The notes: generated by a model not told the origin, from the sequence alone. A stretch of 64,000 nt of DNA from Streptomyces caelestis (GCF_001279005.1 NZ_LGCN01000201.1:10760-74759), one strand, 5' to 3'; counted from the first letter of the stretch, positions 42,882-51,349 are shown. Made by a program: numbers and translations.

Positions 42882-43807
42882 GCGCTCTCCTCGACGGCGG
42901 GTACGGCGGGTATGCGGGCGGCGGCCAGGGACCGGATCCTCCCGGTGACCAGGTCGGGCGCCTCGACGGGCGTCATGTGGCCGACGCCGGGCAGTTCGGT
43001 GACGCCGAGGCAGTTCGGCAGCGCGGCGGCGATCGACCGGGCGTGCACGGGCGGGGTGAGCCGGTCCGCGCCGCCGACGACGATCTCGACCGGTACCCGC
43101 AACTCGGCGAGTCCGTGGTCGAGATCGAGCCCGTCGAGCACGCGCGACCAGGCGTGGCGCACCGCGCGCGGGCAGGAGTGCACGATACGGGCGCACGCCT
43201 CGACCATGTCCGGGGCGGAGGCGGGGCCCATCGTCGCGTACCTGAGGATCCGGCGGGCGAGCGGCGTGATCGGTCCGAGCGGGGCCCGGGAGCCGAGGAC
43301 GCGGCCGGTCAGCCGGCTCCGCAGCCGTCCCGGCCGCAGCGGCAGCACCGTCGACTCGGCGACCAGCCGCGAACTGCCCGTGCTGCACAGCAGGACGGCG
43401 GCCACGTGCGCGCGGAACGCGGGTCTGCCGGCGGCGGCCATCACCGTCATCCCGCCCATGGAGTGCCCGGCGACCACGGCCTGTTCGCCCGGCGCGAGGG
43501 TGGCGGTGAGGACGGCCTCGAGGTCGTCGGCGAGCGCGTCGGTGCTGCACGCCGGGCTCGCGGGGGTACGTCCGTGGCCGCGCTGGTCGTAGGCGATGAC
43601 CCGGTGTTCGGCGGCCAGTTCGCGGATCTGCGCGGCCCAGAAGGCGGTCGAGCAGGTCCAGCCGTGGGCGAGGACGACCGCGGGCGCCCGCTCGGGGCCG
43701 TGCACCTCGACGTGCAGCCGGGCGCCGTCGGCGGAGCGGGCGGACAGCTCACGGACGGCGGCGGGCGGGGCGTACGGACCGGAGGTGACGTGGGCGAGGC
43801 GGCTCAC
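42878..43807 (-). CDS. Alpha/beta hydrolase
   Basis: The 309-residue protein has oxyanion-loop HGWTCSTAFW, nucleophile elbow GHSMGG (Ser in AVVAGHSMGGMTVM), a late Asp in VEIVVGGADRLTPP and His in LPGVGHMTPVEAPD, so the catalytic triad is complete. It starts with GTG at 43807 overlapping the monooxygenase stop (GTGA). An esterase that opens the ester or lactone made by the upstream Baeyer-Villiger enzyme is the simplest reading. The order matches the first three genes of the mycobacterial mymA operon (monooxygenase, esterase, SDR). Confidence 0.88.
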   Translation of the reverse strand: MSRLAHVTSGPYAPPAAVRELSARSADGARLHVEVHGPERAPAVVLAHGWTCSTAFWAAQIRELAAEHRVIAYDQRGHGRTPASPACSTDALADDLEAVLTATLAPGEQAVVAGHSMGGMTVMAAAGRPAFRAHVAAVLLCSTGSSRLVAESTVLPLRPGRLRSRLTGRVLGSRAPLGPITPLARRILRYATMGPASAPDMVEACARIVHSCPRAVRHAWSRVLDGLDLDHGLAELRVPVEIVVGGADRLTPPVHARSIAAALPNCLGVTELPGVGHMTPVEAPDLVTGRIRSLAAARIPAVPAVEESA

Positions 43808-45339
43808 GCGGCCACCTCGGCGTTCTCCCGGTCGTCCTCCGCCGCGGCCGGGGCGCCGCGGAGCACGGCGTACTCGGCGAGGTCGACCCGCCGGGTCTCG
43901 CGCCGGAACTCGCTCGTCGTACCGGGCCAGATGGTGGTGTTGCGCCCGCTCTCGTCGAGGTACCAGCTGGTGCAGCCGCCGGTGTTCCACACGGTGCGCT
44001 TCATCCGCTCCTGCACCCGGTGGTTCCAGGCGCGTACGGCGCCGGGGCGGGCGTCGAGGGCGACCCGGCCGCCGAGGACGTCCAACTGCCGCACGTAGTC
44101 GGCGAGATAGTTCAGCTGGGACTCGATCATCAGGATCATGGAGGAGTTCCCGAGGCCGGTGTTGGGCCCGATGATCGTCATCCAGTTGGGGAACCCGGCG
44201 GCCGTGGCGCCGCGCAGTGCCTGCATCCCGCCGGCCCAGCTCTCGGCGAGGGTCTTCCCCTCGGCGCCGACGACCCGCTCGGCGATGGGCATGTCGGTGA
44301 CGTGGAACCCGGTCCCGAACACGATCGCGTCGACCTCGGCCTCGGTCCCGTCGGCCCCGACGACGGTGGACCCGCGGATCTCGCTCAAACCGCTCGCGAC
44401 GACATCGACATTGGGCTGCGCGAGCGCCGGGTAGTACGTGCTCGACAGCAGGATCCGCTTGCAGCCGACGCGGTAGTCGGGGGTGAGCCTGGCGCGCAGG
44501 GCCGGGTCCTTGATCGCGCGGCCCATGTTGCGCTTGGCCAGCTGCTCGACGAAGCCGAGCTCGCCGGGGTGCTTGGTGAACGCCTGGACCTGCAACTCCC
44601 TGATGCCCCAGAGCAGTCCGCGGCGCAGCTTGGTGGTGACGGGCAGCGCCCGGTGCAGGGCGCGCTCGGCGCCGCTGATGGGCCGGTCGACGCGGGGCAG
44701 GACCCAGGCGGGGGTGCGCTGGAAGAGGGTCAGCCGTGACACCAGGGGCTGGATCGACGGCACGATCTGGATCGCGGACGCCCCGGTGCCGACCATGGCG
44801 ACCCGCTTGCCGCGCAGGTCGTAGTCGTGGTCCCAGCGGGCGGAGTGGAACACCTTGCCGGGGAAGGTGTCGAGGCCGGGGACGTCCGGCAGCCTGGGCT
44901 CGGACAGCGGCCCGGTGGCCGACACGACCACGTCCGCGCTGAGACTCCCGCTGCTGGTCTCGATCTCCCAGCGCAGCCGCTCGCCGTCCCACACCATCCG
45001 CTTCACCTCCGAGTCGAAGCGGATGTGGGGCCGCAGCCCGAAGGCGTCGGTGACGTGCTCCAGGTAGGCGCGGATGTGCCGCTGCCCGGAGAAGGAGCGG
45101 GGCCAGTCCGGATTGGGCGCGAAGGAGAACGAGTACAGGTGGGACGGCACGTCGCACGCGCACCCGGGATAGTTGTTGTCGCGCCAGGTGCCGCCGACGC
45201 TGCTCGCCCGCTCCAGGACGACGAAGTCGGTGACGCCCTCGCGCCGCAGCCGCACGGCGGCCCCGAGTCCGCCGAATCCCGACCCGATCACCGCCACTCG
45301 TACGTGTTCGTGCCCTTGTTCGTGCTCGTGCCCGGCCAT
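43804..45339 (-). CDS. Flavin-binding Baeyer-Villiger-type monooxygenase
   Basis: The 511-residue FAD/NADPH protein has a dinucleotide fold GSGFGGLGAAVRL, the Baeyer-Villiger fingerprint FxGxxxHxxxW in FPGKVFHSARWDHD, the NADPH fold GTGASAIQIVP and a late ATG-type motif VFGTGFHVTD. It inserts oxygen next to a ketone. The N-terminus is His-rich (MAGHEHEQGHEH). ATG 45339 lies 7 nt behind GGAGG; an upstream in-frame ATG at 45357 lacks such a site. It is the first gene of a tightly coupled three-gene operon, divergent from a MerR regulator. Confidence 0.92.
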   Translation of the reverse strand: MAGHEHEQGHEHVRVAVIGSGFGGLGAAVRLRREGVTDFVVLERASSVGGTWRDNNYPGCACDVPSHLYSFSFAPNPDWPRSFSGQRHIRAYLEHVTDAFGLRPHIRFDSEVKRMVWDGERLRWEIETSSGSLSADVVVSATGPLSEPRLPDVPGLDTFPGKVFHSARWDHDYDLRGKRVAMVGTGASAIQIVPSIQPLVSRLTLFQRTPAWVLPRVDRPISGAERALHRALPVTTKLRRGLLWGIRELQVQAFTKHPGELGFVEQLAKRNMGRAIKDPALRARLTPDYRVGCKRILLSSTYYPALAQPNVDVVASGLSEIRGSTVVGADGTEAEVDAIVFGTGFHVTDMPIAERVVGAEGKTLAESWAGGMQALRGATAAGFPNWMTIIGPNTGLGNSSMILMIESQLNYLADYVRQLDVLGGRVALDARPGAVRAWNHRVQERMKRTVWNTGGCTSWYLDESGRNTTIWPGTTSEFRRETRRVDLAEYAVLRGAPAAAEDDRENAEVAA

Positions 45340-45369
45340 CCCGAAGCCTCCACGCATCGCCCAGAACTC

Positions 45370-45387
45370 CGCCAGTGAACACTGGCG
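45370..45387. promoter_or_regulatory. 18-bp perfect palindrome, putative MerR-family operator
   Basis: CGCCAGTGAACACTGGCG has two 8-bp arms around AA. It lies 31 bp upstream of the monooxygenase ATG and 85 bp upstream of the MerR start, within a 132-bp divergent region. The dyad size suits a MerR dimer binding between -35 and -10 elements. Confidence 0.65.
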
Positions 45388-45459
45388 CAATGGGGAGAGT
45401 AGAACAGCCCCGTACTGATGGGTAGGGGGCGGACAAGGAAAGTTACCGCCGGTACGCCC

Positions 45460-45465
45460 TAGGCT
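45460..45465 (+). promoter_or_regulatory. Putative -10 box of the MerR gene (leaderless)
   Basis: TAGGCT precedes the GTG start at 45472 by 6 nt; there is no ribosome site. Confidence 0.45.
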
Positions 45466-45471
45466 GCTCAC

Positions 45472-46137
45472 GTGGCAGAGGACAACGCAGACCCCGGTGA
45501 GCGGCGCGAGTACCGCATGGACGAGCTGGCCCGGCTGGCCGGCATCACGGTGCGCACCCTGCGCTTCTACCGCGAACGCAAGCTGATCCCGCCACCGCGC
45601 CGCGAGGGCCGCATCGCCTGGTACGACGACCAGCACCTGGCCCGCCTGCGCACGATCACGGCGCTGCTGGAACGCGGCCACACCCTGAACGGCATAGCGG
45701 AGCTCGCCGAGGCCTTCGACCACGGCCGGGACGTCGGCGACCTCCTCGGCATGGACACCCCCACCGAGGAGACCCCGGTCCGCCTCACCCCCGAGGAACT
45801 CGCCGACCACTTCTCCGGGGAGGTCACCCCGGAGAACCTGGCCGCCGCACTGGACCTCGGCTATCTCGGCGTCGACGGCGAGGAGATCGTCCACATCAGC
45901 CGCCGCCTGCTCGACGTGTCGTCGGCCCTGGTCCGCGAGGGCATCCCGCTCGCGGAGGTGCTCCGCGCCGGCGCGGAGGTCCGCACCCACGCCGACACCC
46001 TGGCCGACCTCTTCGCCACCCTGATCCTCCGCCACGCCCCGGAGGATTCCCTCCACCGCCTGCGCCCGCTGGCCCGCAGCGTGGTGGACGCGGAGCTGTC
46101 CCTGGCGCTGGACCGGCGCCTGAACAAACGGGACTAG
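45472..46137 (+). CDS. MerR family transcriptional regulator
   Basis: The 221-residue protein has the MerR winged helix: RMDELARLAGITVRTLRFYRERKLIPPPRREGRIAWYDDQHLARL, and a longer-than-usual effector region of about 120 helical residues (TPEELADHFSGEVTPENLAAALDLGYLG). No Cys cluster for metal sensing is present, so a small organic ligand is more likely. It diverges from the monooxygenase operon with a palindrome between them, so it probably activates that operon. Confidence 0.9.
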   Translation: MAEDNADPGERREYRMDELARLAGITVRTLRFYRERKLIPPPRREGRIAWYDDQHLARLRTITALLERGHTLNGIAELAEAFDHGRDVGDLLGMDTPTEETPVRLTPEELADHFSGEVTPENLAAALDLGYLGVDGEEIVHISRRLLDVSSALVREGIPLAEVLRAGAEVRTHADTLADLFATLILRHAPEDSLHRLRPLARSVVDAELSLALDRRLNKRD

Positions 46138-46309
46138 GGGTTCCTCACCCACCCGAGGCCGGCCGGCGGCCCGTCCCGCCGCACGTCCGCCGGCAGCCGC
46201 GGCGGCTCCGTGTCCCCCGTGAGGTCACGCCGGGGGCCGTCGAGCGCGTCGTCGTCCCACCCGGCCTCCTCGCGCGGCTTCCGCCACGCGGCCGGCCCGG
46301 GCGCCCGCC

Positions 46310-47122
46310 TCAGCCGGCCGGCTGCTCGAAGACGACCGTCACGGGCGCGTGGTCCGACCACCGCTCGGCGTGCGTGGCGGCCCGCTCGACACGGGCCTCC
46401 ACCGCCCGCGCCGCCAGCCCCGGGGTCGCCACGGCGAGGTCGATCCGCCACCCCGTGTCGTTGTCGAAGGCCCGCCCCCTGTAGGACCACCAGGAGTACG
46501 GCCCGTCCACGTCCGGATGCAGCGCCCGCACGACGTCGACGTACCCGCCGTCGTCCGCGGCGAAGACCCGGGAGAGCCACTCCCGCTCCTCCGGCAGGAA
46601 TCCGGAACTCTTGGTGTTCCCCCGCCAGTTCTTGAGGTCGGCCTTCTCATGGGCGATGTTCCAGTCCCCGCAGACCACGACCTCCCGCCCGTCGGCGGCG
46701 GCCCGCTCCCGCAGCCCCTTCAGGTAGGTGAGGAACTGGTCCATGAACCGGACCTTCTCCTCCTGCCGCTCGGTCCCGACCTCCCCGGACGGCAGGTACA
46801 GCGAGGCTACGGTCACCCCGGGCAGATCGGCTTCCACGTACCGCCCGCTGTCGTCGAACTCGTCCGACCCGAACCCGATCCGGACCCGCTCCGGCTCACG
46901 CCGGGTGTACAGGGAGACCCCCGCACGCCCCTTGGCGGCGGCGGGAGCGTGCACGACGTGCCACCCCTCGGGCTCCCGCACCTGCTCCGGCAGCTGCTTC
47001 GCCTCCGCCCGCACCTCCTGCAGACACAGCACATCGGCGGAGGTCCCGGCCAGCCACTCCACGAAGCCCTTCTTGGCGGCGGCCCGCAGTCCATTGACGT
47101 TGACGGAGGTCACAGTGAACAT
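46310..47122 (-). CDS. xthA: Exodeoxyribonuclease III
   Basis: The 270-residue EEP-family nuclease has TSVNVNGLRAA at the N-terminus, the metal-binding Glu in VLCLQEVRAE, the catalytic GDWNIAHEKADLKNW and the terminal SDHAPVTV. It is an AP endonuclease and 3'-phosphatase in base-excision repair. ATG 47122 is chosen because a TATCGT box lies 6 nt upstream; the in-frame GTG at 47140 would begin upstream of that box. It diverges from a GNAT gene. Confidence 0.93.
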   Translation of the reverse strand: MFTVTSVNVNGLRAAAKKGFVEWLAGTSADVLCLQEVRAEAKQLPEQVREPEGWHVVHAPAAAKGRAGVSLYTRREPERVRIGFGSDEFDDSGRYVEADLPGVTVASLYLPSGEVGTERQEEKVRFMDQFLTYLKGLRERAAADGREVVVCGDWNIAHEKADLKNWRGNTKSSGFLPEEREWLSRVFAADDGGYVDVVRALHPDVDGPYSWWSYRGRAFDNDTGWRIDLAVATPGLAARAVEARVERAATHAERWSDHAPVTVVFEQPAG

Positions 47123-47128
47123 CAGGGC

Positions 47129-47134
47129 ACGATA
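47129..47134 (-). promoter_or_regulatory. Putative -10 box of xthA (leaderless)
   Basis: On the minus strand TATCGT is followed by 6 nt and the ATG at 47122. Confidence 0.45.
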
Positions 47135-47159
47135 CGACACTCCACGTCCGGGCGTGTTT

Positions 47160-47165
47160 TACGGT
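47160..47165 (+). promoter_or_regulatory. Putative -10 box of the GNAT gene (leaderless)
   Basis: TACGGT is followed by 7 nt and the ATG at 47173. The divergent xthA box lies only 25 bp away, so the two promoters must overlap. Confidence 0.45.
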
Positions 47166-47172
47166 ATTCGGC

Positions 47173-47649
47173 ATGGAAATCCGCCCGGTCCCCTACGACC
47201 ACCCCGACGCCGTCAAGCTGGACGCCGAAGTCCAGGCCGAGTACGACATCCGCTACGGCGACGGCGGCGACGCCACCCCCATGGATCCGGCGGACTTCCG
47301 GCCCCCGAACGGCGTCTACCTGATCGCGTACGACGAGTCCGGCGTCCCCGTGGCCTCCGGCGGCTGGCGCGCGCAGGACGCCAACGACGAGGGCAACCGG
47401 GACGGCGACGCCGAGCTGAAGCGCATGTACGTGATCGAGCAGATGCGCGGCCGGGGCCTGGCCCGCCGCATCCTGGCCGCCCTGGAGGAGAGCGCCCGCG
47501 CCGCCGGCCGCGTCCGCATGGTCCTGGAGACCGGCACCAAGCAGCCGGAGGCCATCGCCCTGTACGCCTCCAGCGGCTACGAGCCCTGCGAGAAGTTCGG
47601 CTACTACCGCTTCCACGAGGACAGCCGCTGCTACGCCAAGGCGCTGTAG
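47173..47649 (+). CDS. GNAT family N-acetyltransferase
   Basis: The 158-residue protein has GNAT motif A (LKRMYVIEQMRGRGLARRILAALEESARAAG; acetyl-CoA loop R-G-R-G-L-A) and motif B (QPEAIALYASSGYEPCEKFGYYR). An N-terminal Asp/Glu-rich part with YDIRYGDGGDATPM precedes it. Substrate unknown. The leaderless -10 at 47160 fixes the start. Confidence 0.88.
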   Translation: MEIRPVPYDHPDAVKLDAEVQAEYDIRYGDGGDATPMDPADFRPPNGVYLIAYDESGVPVASGGWRAQDANDEGNRDGDAELKRMYVIEQMRGRGLARRILAALEESARAAGRVRMVLETGTKQPEAIALYASSGYEPCEKFGYYRFHEDSRCYAKAL

Positions 47650-47661
47650 CGGCCGGCCCGG

Positions 47662-48237
47662 TCAGCCCGGGCCGAGCAGGAAGTACGCCGTGTCACGGGA
47701 CGTGCCGTAGGGCCAGCCGACCTCCACGGTGACCGGGGTCCCCCACCCGCTCGGCTCGACGCGGACCGGGACGCCGCGCGTCTCGTCCACGCCGAGGGGC
47801 CGGGCGAGAGCGGAGTCGCACTCCTCCCGGTTCAGCCATGTCAGGTCGTGGCCGACGGCGTCGTCCGAGGGCTCGCCCGCCCGGACCTCGAGCGTCTCGC
47901 ACGCGCCGCCGAACGGCACCTCCTCGTCGGCGCCGTTCTCATAGGTGACCGTCAAGCCGTACGCGCCGTCGGGCTCCCGTCGCGGAGGGCCGACCGTGAC
48001 CTTCAGACCGTCCTCGTACCGGGCGGTCGCACCGGGGCCGAGCGGATCCCGCCTGTCGCCCAAGGCCCCGCTCTGCTCCAGCTGCCCGGCCCCGTCCAGG
48101 CCCTTCTCGAACTCGTCCAGTGCCCAGGCTCCCCAGGCGAGCAGGCCGAGAAGGAGGAGCAGCACGATCGCGCAGCCGACGAAGCAACCCGTTTCCCTCG
48201 CGGCCGGGGGGCCGGCGGGGACCGAATCCGTATCCAT
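47662..48237 (-). CDS. Hypothetical single-pass membrane protein
   Basis: The 191-residue protein has a short cytoplasmic N-terminus, one membrane segment (about residues 20-38, CAIVLLLLLGLLAWGAWAL) and an extracellular beta-rich domain (YEDGLKVTVGPPRREPDGAYGLTVTYENGADEEVPFGG). The domain resembles DUF4352-like immunoglobulin modules. It contains a Cys pair that could form a disulfide. ATG 48237 is supported by a TACCGT box 7 nt upstream; GTG 48246 lies inside that box. It is convergent with the GNAT gene, 12 bp apart. Confidence 0.78.
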   Translation of the reverse strand: MDTDSVPAGPPAARETGCFVGCAIVLLLLLGLLAWGAWALDEFEKGLDGAGQLEQSGALGDRRDPLGPGATARYEDGLKVTVGPPRREPDGAYGLTVTYENGADEEVPFGGACETLEVRAGEPSDDAVGHDLTWLNREECDSALARPLGVDETRGVPVRVEPSGWGTPVTVEVGWPYGTSRDTAYFLLGPG

Positions 48238-48244
48238 GCGGGCC

Positions 48245-48250
48245 ACGGTA
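48245..48250 (-). promoter_or_regulatory. Putative -10 box of the membrane-protein gene (leaderless)
   Basis: On the minus strand TACCGT is followed by 7 nt and the ATG at 48237. Confidence 0.45.
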
Positions 48251-48380
48251 GAAAACGGCCCCCCGCCCGGTCATGAGCGCACCTACTCATCCGGCGACCC
48301 GGTGGCGCCGACGGGCACCCGAGTACCCGACGCAGCGACGGACCGCCGCCCGAGCACCGTCGGTCCGTTCCGCCCCCGCT

Positions 48381-48412
48381 CGCTTAAGCCGCCCTTAAAC
48401 GCTCATTAAGCG
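48381..48412. repeat. AT-rich inverted repeat upstream of the GH16 gene
   Basis: CGCTTAA (48381-48387) and TTAAGCG (48406-48412) flank a CTTAAA core, making three TTAA tracts in 32 bp of otherwise GC-rich DNA. The 308-bp region 48247-48554 holds no gene; it should carry the glucanase promoter and its control sites. Confidence 0.45.
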
Positions 48413-48457
48413 ATCGGCCAGAGTCCTTATGGCGTCAAGTAACCGCAGATCAGCGCT

Positions 48458-48497
48458 GTTTGAAGCGCAAACCGGGCAGTTGGTTGCGCTGTCAACC
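48458..48497. promoter_or_regulatory. Two small inverted repeats before the GH16 gene
   Basis: GTTTG-N5-CAAAC (48458-48472) and GGTTG-N6-CAACC (48482-48497) lie 15 and 10 bp wide, 58-97 bp before the start codon. They may be sites for a sugar-responsive repressor; no regulator gene is adjacent. Confidence 0.4.
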
Positions 48498-48554
48498 GTC
48501 CGTAGCATCGGGGCTCCCCCACGGAACTTCCCCACAGACGAGGTGTGTTCACCC

Positions 48555-49832
48555 ATGGCCGCTCATCGCGCACGCCGGTGGTCGCTCGGCGGGTTCGTCC
48601 TGCTGGTCTCCACCGCGGTCGTCGCCGCCTTCGCCTTCCTCACCACAGGACCGTCCGCCGACCGGGCCGACGCCGCCACCACCGCACTGACCTGGTCCGA
48701 CGAGTTCAACGGCCCGGCCGGCAGCGCACCGGACCCCGGCAAGTGGACGCTGGAGAGCGGCGGCAGCGGCAACGGGAACCACGAACTGCAGTACTACCGC
48801 GACAGCAGGGACAACGCCGCCCTCGACGGCGACGGCAACCTCGTCATCACCGCCCGCAAGAACACCGACACCGGGCTCCGGTGCTGGTACGGCCCCTGCC
48901 AGTACACCTCCGCCCGCCTCAACACCGCCAGGACCTTCACCCAGGCCTACGGTCACTTCGAGGCGCGCGTCAAGGTGCCCCGCGGTCAGGGCATGTGGCC
49001 CGCGTTCTGGATGCTCGGCGACGACCTGGGCACGGCGGGGTGGCCCAGCAGCGGCGAGATCGACATCATGGAGAACGTCGGCTACGAGCCCGGTGTCGTC
49101 CACGGCACCGTCCACGGCCCCGGTTACTCCGGTGGCGGCGGTATCGGCGCCTCGTACACGCTCCCGGGCGGCGCGGCCTTCGCCGACGGCTTCCACGTCT
49201 TCGCGGTCGACTGGAGCCCCGAGAAGATCACCTGGTCCGTCGACGGCGCCACCTACCAGACCCGCACCCCGGCCGACCTGGGCGGCAAGAAGTGGGTCTA
49301 CGACCACCCGTTCTTCCTCATCCTCAACCTCGCCGTCGGCGGCGACTGGCCCGGCAGCCCGAATGCCGGCACCGCGTTCCCGCAGACGATGACCATCGAC
49401 TACGTACGCGTCTCCGCCTCCGGCGGTTCCTCCGGGAACGGCGGCGCCACCCGGACCGGCGCCGTCAAGGGCATCGGCGGCATGTGCGTCGACGTCGCCG
49501 GCGCCTCCACCGCGGACCGGACCCCCATCCAGCTGCACGACTGCACCGGTGTCGACGCGCAGAAGTGGACGCTGGGCGGCGACGGCACCGTACGCGCCCT
49601 CGGCAAGTGCCTCGACGTCCGCGGCGCCTCCACCACGGACGGGACGCCCGTGCAGCTCTACACCTGCAACGGCACCAAGGCCCAGCAGTGGGCGTACACC
49701 TCCGCCCGCGACCTGACCAACATCGGTGCGGACAAGTGCCTGGACACCAAGGGCGGCTCCTCCGCCGACGGCACGCCCCTGCAGATCCGGACGTGCACCG
49801 GCGCCGCCCACCAGAAGTGGACGCTCGCCTGA
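48555..49832 (+). CDS. Secreted GH16 endo-beta-glucanase with ricin-type lectin domain
   Basis: The 425-residue protein has a signal peptide with RARR followed by a hydrophobic core (residues about 10-40), a GH16 domain (residues 45-295) with the catalytic EIDIME (Glu168, Asp170, Glu173), and a C-terminal beta-trefoil made of three repeats with CVDVAGAS, CLDVRGAS and CLDTKGGS, each ending QKW or QQW. GH16 enzymes of this type cleave beta-1,3- or beta-1,3-1,4-glucans such as laminarin. The trefoil should bind polysaccharide. ATG 48555 has GAGGTG upstream. The product is exported to degrade plant, algal or fungal glucans. Confidence 0.92.
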   Translation: MAAHRARRWSLGGFVLLVSTAVVAAFAFLTTGPSADRADAATTALTWSDEFNGPAGSAPDPGKWTLESGGSGNGNHELQYYRDSRDNAALDGDGNLVITARKNTDTGLRCWYGPCQYTSARLNTARTFTQAYGHFEARVKVPRGQGMWPAFWMLGDDLGTAGWPSSGEIDIMENVGYEPGVVHGTVHGPGYSGGGGIGASYTLPGGAAFADGFHVFAVDWSPEKITWSVDGATYQTRTPADLGGKKWVYDHPFFLILNLAVGGDWPGSPNAGTAFPQTMTIDYVRVSASGGSSGNGGATRTGAVKGIGGMCVDVAGASTADRTPIQLHDCTGVDAQKWTLGGDGTVRALGKCLDVRGASTTDGTPVQLYTCNGTKAQQWAYTSARDLTNIGADKCLDTKGGSSADGTPLQIRTCTGAAHQKWTLA

Positions 49833-49852
49833 CCTCACGGTCCACCGACACC

Positions 49853-49883
49853 ACGCCCCCGGCCCGATCCCGAGCCGGGGCGT
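49853..49883 (+). terminator. Hairpin terminator after the GH16 gene
   Basis: ACGCCCCCGGC pairs with GCCGGGGCGT over a 9-nt loop with one bulged base, 20 bp after the stop codon. Confidence 0.6.
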
Positions 49884-49968
49884 TCGGCATCCGGCCGGCC
49901 GACGCGCTCGGGCGCCGGTCGCGGTGGTGGGGCGTCAGCAGGGCCCGGAGCTACCGCCGCACCACATG

Positions 49969-50005
49969 TCGAAGCCCCGGTCGGTGATACCGACCGGGGC
50001 TTCGA
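49969..50005 (-). terminator. Terminator of the tRNA-Ala transcript
   Basis: A 17-bp perfect stem with a 3-nt GAT loop (49969-49985 with 49989-50005) lies 6 bp beyond the 3' end of the minus-strand tRNA gene. Confidence 0.75.
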
Positions 50006-50011
50006 GCTGCG

Positions 50012-50085
50012 TGGACCTGAGGGGATTTGAACCCCTGGCCCCCTCGATGCGAACGAGGTGCGCTACCGGACTGCGCCACAGGCCC
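50012..50085 (-). tRNA. tRNA-Ala (anticodon CGC)
   Basis: A complete 74-nt cloverleaf reads on the minus strand. Acceptor stem GGGCCTG/CAGGTCC contains the G3-U70 wobble pair that defines alanine identity. D arm GCGC/GCGC, anticodon stem CCTCG/CGAGG with loop TTCGCAT (anticodon CGC, codon GCG), and T arm AGGGG-TTCAAAT-CCCCT follow. CCA is not encoded. GCG is an abundant Ala codon in this genome. Confidence 0.97.
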
Positions 50086-50145
50086 TTGCAACGAGTGAAA
50101 CTTTAGCATCCCGATCGGGGTGCTCGGAAATCCATGGGACCGGCC

Positions 50146-51342
50146 CTACTCGTTGGCGGCCTTCGGGCGCTCCCCGTCCTCGTACTGGTCGAAGAGGGGG
50201 GTGCGGCCGCGTTCGCGGGAGCGGCGGGCCGAGGCGGCCCGGCGGGCGTCGCTGCGGTCGTCGGCGGGGGCCGCCGGGTCCGGATCCGCTTCGTCGGACG
50301 AGTCCCGCGCCTCGTCCGCCGGTACGGCGCTGGAGCGGGCCGAACTCCAGGTGTCCGGGGCGCCGAGGTCCACCTCGCCGGAGGCGCGGGGGGCGACCGG
50401 GGCGGTGACGTACGTGGGGAGCGGTACCGGGACCGGGTCCCAGCTGTCGCCGCCCTGGCCGGGCCGCCGCTGCCGCTCGCGCTGCTGGTCGACCCACTCG
50501 GCGTGGTCGGTCTGCTCGACGAGCGCGCGCCGGTCGGCGGCGAGCGCGGTCAGGCCCGGGTCGGGGTCGACTCCCGCTTCCGGTCCTTCCGGTTCGTCGG
50601 GGTCGGCGTCCTCGATGGAGGGGCGGCGGCGCGGCTGGCGCTCGCGCAGCCGCTGCGCCGCGACCTCGGCCTGGCGGCGGTCCATCTGGTAGGCGAAGCG
50701 GCGGCGCTCCTGGGAGCGGAGGTAGGCGATGTACGCGCTCAGCAGTATGGCCGGCACGCCGGGTGCCCAGAGGAAGGCCAGTCCGCCGACCGCCGCGACG
50801 ATCGCGCCGAGCGTGAAGGCGATGAACAGCATCGTGGTGGTGCGCCGGCGGCGGGCGAGGGCCTTCGAGCGCTGGGCGCGCGCGGCGGCGGTCTGCGCCG
50901 CTCGGGCCCGCTGGGCGTCCGGTCCGCGGCGGGCGGCCGGAACGCGTCCCCGCGCGGCGGCCGGTTCGGGCTCCCGCCCTTCCGCGCGCTCGCGCGAGGG
51001 CCGGCCGGGTGCCGGCTCCGGCCGCTCCGCGGGGGGTGACGGTACGGGCGCCTGGGTCTGCGGACGGGTCTGGGACACGGCGAAGGCCCGGACGTCCACC
51101 GTGTCGGTGACCGCGTCCGGGTCGTGGACGCTCCGCTCCCCCTCGTCGGCGGAGCGCGCCTGCAGGTCCTTGGCGTACCGGCGCTCCATGCCCGCCCGTC
51201 CGGACAGCAATCGGATGGCGGTGCTGAAGCGTTCCGTCGGACGGGCCTCGTTCAGCTCGTCCTGCCTACGGAGCCACATCGGCACCAAGTAGGCGGCCCA
51301 GGCCCCGACGATGACTGCGTAGATGAGGCCGCTGCTGCTCAC
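50146..51342 (-). CDS. sepX: Membrane protein SepX/GlpR-like (cell division)
   Basis: The 398-residue protein has an N-terminal membrane segment (residues 5-23), a charged Pro/Arg/Ala-rich region, two central membrane segments (about 169-190 and 192-208), and a long Asp/Arg/Pro-rich C-terminus with WSSARSSAVPADEARDSSDEADPD. Streptomyces SepX is a division-site membrane protein needed for cross-wall stability and sporulation, and its corynebacterial counterpart GlpR is the receptor of a gephyrin-like MoeA homologue. This one lies in the same locus (rimJ-moaB-moaC-moeA-galU). The GTG at 51342 follows a TACCGT box by 7 nt. Confidence 0.78.
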   Translation of the reverse strand: MSSSGLIYAVIVGAWAAYLVPMWLRRQDELNEARPTERFSTAIRLLSGRAGMERRYAKDLQARSADEGERSVHDPDAVTDTVDVRAFAVSQTRPQTQAPVPSPPAERPEPAPGRPSRERAEGREPEPAAARGRVPAARRGPDAQRARAAQTAAARAQRSKALARRRRTTTMLFIAFTLGAIVAAVGGLAFLWAPGVPAILLSAYIAYLRSQERRRFAYQMDRRQAEVAAQRLRERQPRRRPSIEDADPDEPEGPEAGVDPDPGLTALAADRRALVEQTDHAEWVDQQRERQRRPGQGGDSWDPVPVPLPTYVTAPVAPRASGEVDLGAPDTWSSARSSAVPADEARDSSDEADPDPAAPADDRSDARRAASARRSRERGRTPLFDQYEDGERPKAANE

Positions 51343-51349
51343 GTCTCAC

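Noticed and set aside
50012..50085. tRNA-Ala as an integration site of a mobile element
   Set aside because: No integrase, direct repeat of the tRNA 3' end or foreign-looking cargo is found on either side.
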